The position numbers and the translations under genes were made by a program. A stretch of DNA of 6,365 nt from NCBI GenBank assembly GCA_019309685.1, contig JAFDFT010000198.1:1-6365 (forward strand). Direction: 5' to 3'. This DNA is from Deltaproteobacteria bacterium (GTDB lineage: Bacteria; Desulfobacterota; Desulfobacteria; Desulfobacterales; JAABPS01). Under the pieces are notes generated by a model. It did not search any database. It had not been told where the DNA came from and saw only the letters and a program-made list of their open reading frames with translations. Shown in pieces: positions 1 to 4,675 of the stretch; the first letter of the stretch is position 1, and each line of letters begins with the position of its first letter.

Positions 1-218
1 TTATGCCAAGAGCTTCCCTGCGGGATAGGAATTCCTTTCTCAATCAATATTCTTTTAATTATGTTTTCTGATCCGTTGTAGAAATTATGAAGAAGCGTCG
101 CAACGCCAGCCAATTCTAAATTAGATAGATGTGGGAGAGTTCCATAGTTAGGTAGTTCTTCAAAAACACGATCAATATTCTCTATGTCAATTTCAATTTT
201 ATCTCGTAGATTAGCCAT
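1..218 (-). CDS. HepT-like HEPN protein, 3' end outside window (partial)
   Basis: The reading frame is open from an ATG at 218 to the window edge (72 codons, beginning MANLRDKIEIDIENIDRVFE and ending at SSWH). Helical segments around residues 5-22 and 33-60, including a LHNFYNGSENIIKRIL stretch, are typical of the HepT-like branch of HEPN proteins. In that family a C-terminal R-X(4-6)-H motif forms the RNase centre, and that part lies beyond the left edge, so activity cannot be judged here. The gene follows the nucleotidyltransferase gene, and its start overlaps that gene's stop by 8 nt (ATGGCTAA), which suggests translational coupling. Established for the family: HEPN proteins paired with minimal nucleotidyltransferases form type VII-like toxin-antitoxin modules in which the enzyme modifies the HEPN toxin. 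Inference: this is the toxin half of such a pair. It could instead be a non-toxic HEPN relative. Confidence 0.72.
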   Translation of the reverse strand, partial: MANLRDKIEIDIENIDRVFEELPNYGTLPHLSNLELAGVATLLHNFYNGSENIIKRILIEKGIPIPQGSSWH

Positions 219-480
219 ATATATGAATGCTTTCCTTAGCAATCATTTCTGTAAAACGAGATTTTCTTCCAATATCTACCAAATCAACCGGTTTTGAAAG
301 ATTAAAAATCAGATCACTATAGAACTTGAAAAACTTATCTTCAGACAAACCTTCAACTGCCAAATCAATATCGATAGACTCGCGATGAGAATCAAGACTA
401 GAACCGAAAAGTAAAAGACGAGTTACCTTGTATTTATCGGCCAGATCAATGATTGTTTTTTTGTCTCGTTCAGATAGCAT
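211..480 (-). CDS. MNT-type minimal nucleotidyltransferase (antitoxin of MNT/HEPN pair)
   Basis: This 89-residue protein has the minimal nucleotidyltransferase core. The LLLFGSS signature (G26-S27-S28) is followed by the metal-binding pair D37-I-D39 in IDIDLAV, and a third acidic position lies in PVDLVDIG (D66 or D69). The length fits stand-alone MNT domains (about 90-110 residues). In this family the protein transfers nucleotides, typically AMP, onto a partner HEPN protein and so neutralises it. The overlapping downstream HepT-like gene supports that role. The start is the first ATG of the frame; no clear Shine-Dalgarno precedes it, and a possible promoter ends only a few bases upstream, so a leaderless or very short-leader mRNA is possible. 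The gene is AT-rich, as expected for a mobile defence or stabilisation module. The family assignment is firm; the antitoxin role is inferred from context. Confidence 0.85.
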   Translation of the reverse strand: MLSERDKKTIIDLADKYKVTRLLLFGSSLDSHRESIDIDLAVEGLSEDKFFKFYSDLIFNLSKPVDLVDIGRKSRFTEMIAKESIHIYG

Positions 481-488
481 AATGCAAT

Positions 489-517
489 ATAATAACTCAA
501 TCGTTCATAATTTTCAA
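489..517 (-). promoter_or_regulatory. Possible sigma-70-type promoter for the MNT/HEPN pair
   Basis: On the minus strand TTGAAA (512-517) and TATTAT (489-494) are separated by 17 bp. Transcription would start near 482, almost at the ATG at 480. The region is very AT-rich, so chance matches are likely; the correct spacing and position are the only support. Confidence 0.35.
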
Positions 518-582
518 TTATTTATTTAGATTCATCTATATTCAACTATTTAGTAAGGGAGGCAATAAAAAGAAATACAATA

Positions 583-688
583 GGGTCACATCTCAAAACT
601 TAAATATTGGCATTTCCTTCTGGAACTTTGGGGACGTCCTTGACTAATTGGACTTATTCTTACTTGTTCAAGTGAATGGGGTCACCCC
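583..688. repeat. Repeat-like debris with GGGTCA motifs
   Basis: This non-coding stretch starts with AGGGTCACATCTCAAAACTT and ends with the near-palindrome GGGGTCACCCC (678-688). Between them are TTTGGGGACGTCC (about 623-635) and the small hairpin ACTTGTTCAAGT (about 663-674). Similar GGTCACC/GGTGACC words recur in the other large spacer at 4487-4592. This resembles the flanks of REP-associated (IS200-like) transposase elements that I recall from deltaproteobacterial genomes, but no transposase remnant is visible. The family assignment is a guess; only the motifs are seen directly. The rest of the spacer 481-719 shows nothing else supportable beyond the possible promoter. Confidence 0.3.
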
Positions 689-719
689 TTTATCACATTT
701 TTTTATGTGTGTTCAGCAT

Positions 720-1211
720 TTACTGTTGCCTGCCAGAGTACTCGTAAACACCGGTCACACCCTCCTCTACTACCTTGATGACTTCCTGATTAAAAGTCAG
801 GGACCATTTTCCCGGATTGGAGTAACCGATAAGTTGGTAGAAGATCTCGAAGGTGTCTGGCGAAGTCCAGCTTCCTTTAGCTGCAAATGACCCAATTTCT
901 GTTTTCGTAAATCGATACTGACCATCTAATCCGATTTTATAGGAGACCACGTCTGACTCTTTTGCCGTATAGCTGAACGAGGCATAATCTGATCCCGGTT
1001 CAAAATGAAACCGAAAATTGTCATACTTCCAATTATTGGCTTGAAGTGAGTAGGTTTTACCGGAAATTTCCCGGGCAATGTTTGGCAGGTCCGGTACTTC
1101 ACTGGTTTTAAGACTTAACGCGGGGGGTGGAGCCATCGCCATGAGTTTTTTCTGAGCTGCCGGGGTTGCAGGGATCTCCTCATCGGAAACGACTGCCTTT
1201 ACCAACTCCCA
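720..1211 (-). pseudogene. Displaced C-terminal remnant of the serine hydrolase
   Basis: This is the downstream half of the serine hydrolase gene, read in a different frame from the upstream half. Family-like sequence begins at about 1211 with WELVKAVVSDEEIPATPAAQ, the segment that normally follows the catalytic domain. It continues through a predominantly beta C-terminal domain (KTYSLQANNWKYDNFRFHFE, then GQYRFTKTEIGSFAAKGSW) to the stop at 720. The same frame is open back to an ATG at 1265, but those first residues are a shadow of the upstream half's GYGYQWWLE codons, and no Shine-Dalgarno is evident, so separate translation is unlikely. The frame is otherwise undamaged over about 160 codons, which suggests a recent break. 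Stop codon TAA. Confidence 0.75.
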
Positions 1212-2283
1212 GAGCGGTGTAAGTACCGTCTCTTTCAAGCCACCATTGGTAGCCATAGCCATCATTGAACGGTCTGATAAACTTCGTCGCTATCCAATTC
1301 CGCTGAGACATCTCAGCATCTTTCTTGCCATTCTCATCCAACATATCATGGTAATTCTTCGGGTACGCATGCGGTGTGAGGGATTCTTTCACCCACTCTG
1401 ACGGGATAAGCTGCCGGTTATTCCACCGGCCTTTTTGGAGATAAAGCATCCCGAACTTTGCCATATCATGCGGTTTCAGCCACATGCGCGCATATCCGAT
1501 GGCTATTCCCTGGGGGCTGAACTCCCATTGAACATCTTTAATACCCAATGGATCAAAGAGGTTTTTGCGTGCGAAAGCCAGGGTATCCATATCAGTGGTC
1601 TCCTGGATGATCGCTGAGAGCAAAAAGGAACTCAGGTTGCTGTAATCGAAACGAACTCCCGGTTTTACATCCACGGGCAGGCTTAAAGTATACTTAACCC
1701 AATCATCGGTACGCTGAGCGGCGAACAATCCACTGTGTTTGTACAGAAAGGAATCCCGACTCCGCCACCCGGTTTCCATGCTTAAAAGATCCCGGAGTGT
1801 GATTTCTGCCATGCGCGGGTCCATATTTGGAATTTCTTTATCTGCAAAGAAATCAATCACCGGAACATCGACATCTTTGATGTGGCCTTGCTCTATGGCG
1901 ATGCCGATCAGCGCTGACATAATGCTTTTGGTACATGAATGGATTATATGTTTCGTATTTTCCGGAAAAAGCGGATTGAAATAAAGGTCGGCTACGATAT
2001 AACCATGTCGGATGATAGTTATTGAGTCGATATTAAATCCGGGATCTTCTGCATGCAGTGTCTCATAAGTATTCAGCATTTCGAGAAGTTTGGCTGAATC
2101 CATGCCCTGCTTTTCCGGCGTCGATATACGAAATCCTTCCGTCGGCCAATAATCTGGAGCAATCGGCTTATAGGCGATTGGCTCAAATGTAAGACTTGGA
2201 ATATAGATTAACGCCAAAAAACCCAGAAACAATACAGCCAGAATACTGAATATGATTAAAGCTATTTTTTTAATTGTTTTCAT
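1180..2283 (-). CDS. Membrane-anchored serine hydrolase (beta-lactamase/CubicO family), truncated by deletion
   Basis: This 367-residue frame starts at an ATG preceded by a good Shine-Dalgarno (GGAG, 5 nt upstream). Residues 6-28 form a single N-terminal membrane segment after a lysine-rich start, so the enzyme domain should face the periplasm. The beta-lactamase-fold motifs are present: SCTK (S116, K119) as the nucleophile box and YSN (Y214-S215-N216) as the second box. GYGYQWWLE (342-350) is the normal lead-in to the third box. Right after TYTALG (354-359) the frame passes into eight alien residues and a stop, whereas relatives continue with a GGQ-type third box and a hydrophobic strand. 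About 30 codons are missing, and the C-terminal part continues in another frame (720-1211). The deleted length must be 3n+2. Family members hydrolyse beta-lactams, esters or peptides; the substrate here is unknown, and loss of the third box probably makes the product inactive. It lies 87 bp downstream of the small gene at 2371-2649 and may share its promoter. Confidence 0.8.
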   Translation of the reverse strand: MKTIKKIALIIFSILAVLFLGFLALIYIPSLTFEPIAYKPIAPDYWPTEGFRISTPEKQGMDSAKLLEMLNTYETLHAEDPGFNIDSITIIRHGYIVADLYFNPLFPENTKHIIHSCTKSIMSALIGIAIEQGHIKDVDVPVIDFFADKEIPNMDPRMAEITLRDLLSMETGWRSRDSFLYKHSGLFAAQRTDDWVKYTLSLPVDVKPGVRFDYSNLSSFLLSAIIQETTDMDTLAFARKNLFDPLGIKDVQWEFSPQGIAIGYARMWLKPHDMAKFGMLYLQKGRWNNRQLIPSEWVKESLTPHAYPKNYHDMLDENGKKDAEMSQRNWIATKFIRPFNDGYGYQWWLERDGTYTALGVGKGSRFR

Positions 2284-2337
2284 TTTTTCTCCTTTATATT
2301 TAGAGACACCAATTGTCTAATTTGTCACATAAAAGAT

Positions 2338-2350
2338 GGCCATTAAGGCC
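2338..2350 (-). terminator. Very weak hairpin between small gene and serine hydrolase
   Basis: GGCC-ATTAA-GGCC forms a 4-bp stem with a 5-nt loop in the 87-bp spacer. On the minus strand it is followed by ATCTTTTATG. The stem is too short for a convincing terminator; it could attenuate read-through or mean nothing. Confidence 0.12.
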
Positions 2351-2370
2351 GTGATAGATACAGGCAGCCC

Positions 2371-2649
2371 TTACTTGAAAATTAGCCATATACTATGATT
2401 AACCAGGCCATGTTCCTTTAAAGCTGATACAATACTTTGCCCCAACCGGCTTCCATCTTTTTCAATTTCTTCCGTATTATGAAAGAAGTGAATACAGAAA
2501 TCTGAATCAATCAACGCGTTGGTATAAAACTTTATCTCCCGCTTTTCAGCCTCCATATTGATATTATTGATTAATTTCCGTAAATGCAATTCCACAGATT
2601 TGTTATTGCTGCCAGCGGACCGAAGCTCTATAGTTTCTAACCATTTCAT
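2371..2649 (-). CDS. Small uncharacterised alpha/beta protein, probable target gene of a sigma-54 promoter
   Basis: The protein is 92 residues from the chosen start, beginning MKWLETIELRSAGSNNKSVE and ending GLVNHSIWLIFK. It has no signal peptide or membrane segment, so it should be cytoplasmic. By eye the order is strand (KWLETIELRS), helix (SVELHLRKLINNI), two strands (EIKFYTNALI, DFCIHFFHN), helix (GQSIVSALKEHGL), strand (SIWLIF). This beta-alpha-beta-beta-alpha-beta pattern is like dimeric ferredoxin-like (ABM-type) folds. I recall similar short hypothetical proteins in Desulfobacterota but know no function. The frame is open to an ATG at 2676, giving 101 residues. I prefer the ATG at 2649 because AAAAGGG lies just upstream of it and because the -24/-12 promoter at 2700-2715 would leave only about 13 nt of leader for the longer form. 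It is transcribed divergently from the sigma-54 activator gene and is the first gene after that promoter. Confidence 0.72.
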   Translation of the reverse strand: MKWLETIELRSAGSNNKSVELHLRKLINNINMEAEKREIKFYTNALIDSDFCIHFFHNTEEIEKDGSRLGQSIVSALKEHGLVNHSIWLIFK

Positions 2650-2699
2650 AGGTTTCCCTTTTCCCATCCTTTTCATTTGACTGTTTCCAATTTAAAACT

Positions 2700-2715
2700 A
2701 GCAAGTGGTATGCCA
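2700..2715 (-). promoter_or_regulatory. Sigma-54 (-24/-12) promoter
   Basis: The minus strand reads TGGCATACCACTTGCT against the consensus TGGCACGNNNNTTGCW, matching 10 of 12 defined positions, including the invariant GG and GC with the required 10 bp between them. The start of transcription is expected near 2689, which leaves about 40 nt of leader to the ATG at 2649. A sigma-54 activator gene begins 144 bp away on the other strand, and IHF-like and repeated operator-like sites lie upstream in the usual order. Seen: the match and spacing. Inferred: function. Confidence 0.72.
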
Positions 2716-2733
2716 AAATAATTATCCATATAA

Positions 2734-2746
2734 AATCAATTGTTTA
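2734..2746 (+). promoter_or_regulatory. IHF binding site
   Basis: AATCAATTGTTTA matches the IHF consensus WATCAANNNNTTR at every defined position. It is centred about 50 bp upstream of the expected sigma-54 start, between the promoter and the two repeated sites. That is where IHF bends DNA at many sigma-54 promoters. The consensus is short and this DNA is AT-rich, so position is the main support. Confidence 0.5.
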
Positions 2747-2768
2747 CGGTGGTTTGATTCGTAGGCCG

Positions 2769-2778
2769 CCATATATGG
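2769..2778. promoter_or_regulatory. Candidate upstream activator site 1 (perfect palindrome)
   Basis: CCATATATGG is a perfect 10-bp palindrome inside the 11-bp word CGCCATATATG (2767-2777), which recurs exactly 50 bp away. It is centred about 84 bp upstream of the expected sigma-54 start, a typical enhancer distance, and ends 9 bp before the -35 element of the regulator's own promoter. It is likely bound by the Fis-type helix-turn-helix of the adjacent regulator. Confidence 0.55.
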
Positions 2779-2787
2779 AAAATCTGC

Positions 2788-2815
2788 TTGCCTAATGTGA
2801 CAATTTTGCTAGAAT
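2788..2815 (+). promoter_or_regulatory. Sigma-70 promoter of the regulator gene (extended -10)
   Basis: TTGCCT (2788-2793) is followed after 16 bp by TAGAAT (2810-2815). The preceding TGC gives an extended -10 (TGCTAGAAT), which compensates for the weak -35. Transcription should start near 2822, about 37 nt before the ATG at 2859. The promoter sits between the two copies of the CCATATATG repeat. Confidence 0.5.
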
Positions 2816-2818
2816 TCG

Positions 2819-2828
2819 CCATATATGA
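2819..2828. promoter_or_regulatory. Candidate upstream activator site 2 / autoregulatory operator
   Basis: CCATATATGA repeats site 1 with one mismatch in the palindrome; the 11-bp word CGCCATATATG (2817-2827) is identical. It is centred about 134 bp upstream of the sigma-54 start and covers the expected start point (about 2822) of the regulator's own transcript. Bound protein could therefore enhance the divergent sigma-54 promoter and block the regulator's own promoter. Confidence 0.5.
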
Positions 2829-2858
2829 CGAGACACATTAATTGGAAAAGGATATGAA

Positions 2859-4397
2859 ATGGATGAAAATGAGTTTTTTCGTCAAGCAACCCTAAAATTA
2901 TGCGGAAATTTGGAAATTAAAGAGGCCTTATTTTCAACTCTTCACTTCCTTCGTAACGTGATGCCTGTGGACGGGATTGCTCTTCAGTATTACGATAAAG
3001 GTTTGAAGTCTGTACAAGATATAGCAGCCGTAACAAAAACAGAAAAGAATATAGTGGACTTTTTGGTTCCGATCTCCAGTAATGCAGTAAGGAAGGTTAC
3101 GCAAAAATTTCAAATAAAACCTGGCGAGGCATTTCTAATAATCGATCCCAAAAGCGAACCATTTACGAGAGAAATGATTCAATTCCGTGGTACGAGTCCG
3201 ACATCAATAATAGCCTTAGTTGTTGACTCCGGCGTACCAGCGACGTGTTCGGTGATATTAGGTACTGAAGGAGATGAACCGTTTTCTCAAAAACATGCTG
3301 ACTTAATTTCTTTGTTAAGCGAACCATTTGCCATAGCAATGTCCAACACACTCAAACACAGGGAAATCCTTAAATTAAAAGATCTGCTGGCTGACGATAA
3401 CCGATATCTGCATAGTGAGCTTCATCGTCTATCCGGTGATGATATTGTCGGGAGTAATTTCGGGCTTAAAAATGTAATGCGCATGGTTCAGCAGGTTGCC
3501 CCCTTGGATAGCCCGGTATTACTGTTGGGTGAAACCGGTGTCGGCAAAGACGTGATTGCCAATGCCATCCATTACTCCTCATCACGAAAGGATGGTCCTT
3601 TTATAAGTGTAAACTGCGGCGCTATTCCCGATACACTGATAGACAGTGAGCTTTTTGGGCATGAAAAGGGAGCCTTCACCGGCGCACTTGATCAAAAACG
3701 CGGTCGATTTGAACGGGCTGATAATGGAACGATTTTTCTTGATGAAATTGGCGAGCTTCCGCTCCAGGCACAGGTACGTTTGCTAAAGGTATTGCAGAGC
3801 AAAGAAATTGAAAGAGTCGGCGGTGTTAAAACAATCCAATTGGATATACGAATTGTTGCCGCCACAAGTCGTGATCTCGAAAAGATGATCGGCGATCAGC
3901 AATTTCGTGAAGATCTATTTTTCCGATTGAATGTTTTCCCTATTTTGATCCCGCCACTCCGTAAAAGAACCGCAGATGTTCCCGCTCTGCTGCAGCATTT
4001 TATAAACCGGAAATCAAAAGAGTTGAAATTGCCTGCCATTCCAACTCTGTTTCCCTCCGCTATCGGCCCTCTTATGGAATACCATTGGCCCGGCAATGTC
4101 CGTGAATTCGAGAATGTTATTGAGAGAGCCTTAATTCTCAATCCAACAGGCCCATTGACATTTGAACATCTGCATTTGGGACCGTCGGTAATGCCAAAGA
4201 CCCAGCATGGAACCATTGATGGGCCAGATAATCTTGATGAAGTACTGTCCTGTCATATACGGCGAATTTTAACCAAAACAAATGGGAAGATTAGTGGAAA
4301 GGATGGTGCTGCTGCCTTAATGGGATTAAACCCGAGCACACTGAGGAATCGAATGAAAAAGCTTGGGATAGACTCAGGCAATAAAACAATAGCCTGA
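2859..4397 (+). CDS. Sigma-54-dependent enhancer-binding transcriptional activator (GAF-AAA+-Fis HTH)
   Basis: This 512-residue regulator has three parts. A GAF-like sensory domain occupies residues 1-165 and is followed by a charged helical linker (166-192). The sigma-54 activation AAA+ domain (about 195-425) has Walker A GETGVGKD (224-231), the sigma-54 contact loop GAFTGA (271-276), Walker B GTIFLDEIGE (290-299), putative arginine fingers R350 and R356 in REDLFFRLNVFP, and the WPGNVRE sensor-2 motif (410-416). A Fis-type helix-turn-helix (about 462-503) ends in AAALMGLNPSTLRNRMKKLG. There is no receiver domain, so control should come from a ligand or redox signal at the GAF domain rather than phosphorylation. 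All catalytic motifs are intact and the length is normal. The start follows AAAAGGAT with about 6 nt spacing. The regulator lies divergent to a -24/-12 promoter, its most likely target. The ligand cannot be told from sequence. Confidence 0.95.
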   Translation: MDENEFFRQATLKLCGNLEIKEALFSTLHFLRNVMPVDGIALQYYDKGLKSVQDIAAVTKTEKNIVDFLVPISSNAVRKVTQKFQIKPGEAFLIIDPKSEPFTREMIQFRGTSPTSIIALVVDSGVPATCSVILGTEGDEPFSQKHADLISLLSEPFAIAMSNTLKHREILKLKDLLADDNRYLHSELHRLSGDDIVGSNFGLKNVMRMVQQVAPLDSPVLLLGETGVGKDVIANAIHYSSSRKDGPFISVNCGAIPDTLIDSELFGHEKGAFTGALDQKRGRFERADNGTIFLDEIGELPLQAQVRLLKVLQSKEIERVGGVKTIQLDIRIVAATSRDLEKMIGDQQFREDLFFRLNVFPILIPPLRKRTADVPALLQHFINRKSKELKLPAIPTLFPSAIGPLMEYHWPGNVREFENVIERALILNPTGPLTFEHLHLGPSVMPKTQHGTIDGPDNLDEVLSCHIRRILTKTNGKISGKDGAAALMGLNPSTLRNRMKKLGIDSGNKTIA

Positions 4398-4432
4398 TCA
4401 ATCATGTGCGAGAGACGGCTTCATGTGCTACG

Positions 4433-4452
4433 GCCCAGGACATTCATTGGGC
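4433..4452 (+). terminator. Weak hairpin downstream of the regulator
   Basis: GCCCA (4433-4437) pairs with TGGGC (4448-4452) across a 10-nt loop and is followed by AATAATTGTT. The stem is short and the tail is not a clean T-run, so termination here is doubtful. The stronger hairpin at 4635-4672 is the better candidate. Confidence 0.2.
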
Positions 4453-4486
4453 AATAATTGTTCGTGGAATGATCCGAATATAAAAA

Positions 4487-4592
4487 GGTCACCAATTAAA
4501 GGGCGCGTCAAGTAACATTGATTCGGGGTCGCCCAAACTTTATTTGGCAAATACGATATCCACGCGATACCAAGTCAAATTTTAAGGTGACC
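4487..4592. repeat. Repeat-like spacer bounded by GGTCACC/GGTGACC
   Basis: GGTCACC (4487-4493) and GGTGACC (4586-4592) form a 7-bp inverted pair around about 90 bp of non-coding DNA that also holds GGGGTCGCCC (4525-4534). The words resemble those in the spacer at 583-688. No convincing reading frame or transposase remnant is seen. It may be decayed mobile-repeat DNA; its identity is uncertain. The rest of the 4398-4675 spacer holds only the two hairpins listed separately. Confidence 0.28.
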
Positions 4593-4634
4593 CCAACCAT
4601 CAAGGCAGGGGGCTGCGAATGTTCCCTGTTGTTT

Positions 4635-4672
4635 ATATTAAACCAGGTTGACGCGGAAACCTGGTTTAATAT
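4635..4672. terminator. Strong hairpin, bidirectional terminator between convergent genes
   Basis: A perfect 15-bp stem (ATATTAAACCAGGTT at 4635-4649 with AACCTGGTTTAATAT at 4658-4672) encloses an 8-nt loop. On the plus strand it is followed by the T-rich TATTTATT. On the minus strand it begins 3 nt after the stop of the solute-binding protein gene, and the end of its stem is itself AT-rich. It would end transcription from both convergent genes, more surely on the plus strand. Confidence 0.75.
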
Positions 4673-4675
4673 TAT

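Noticed and set aside
694..709. CACAT/ATGTG hairpin as terminator of the serine hydrolase
   Set aside because: The stem is only 5 bp with an A/T-only loop, and no T-run follows on the minus strand.
648..890. Plus-strand reading frame of about 80 codons
   Set aside because: It lies mostly antisense to the serine hydrolase C-terminal remnant, has no Shine-Dalgarno and no recognisable protein features. The other plus-strand frames inside 1435-1984 and 4964-6287 are the same kind of shadow.
2385..2397. GCCATATA word resembling the operator repeat; a similar word lies at 214-226
   Set aside because: These sit at coding ends of genes, break the CCATATATGG palindrome, and are expected by chance in AT-rich DNA.
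2726..2735. CCATATAAAA as a third operator copy
   Set aside because: Only the first half matches, spacing to site 1 is 43 rather than 50 bp, and it abuts the IHF-like site.
3896..4216. Minus-strand frame of about 106 codons inside the regulator gene
   Set aside because: It is antisense to the intact AAA+ and linker region of a well-supported gene and has a composition unlike a real protein.
4403..4432. Stretch with two TCATGTGC copies resembling a group II intron or structured RNA fragment
   Set aside because: No domain V hairpin or reverse transcriptase is present; an 8-bp direct repeat alone is too little.
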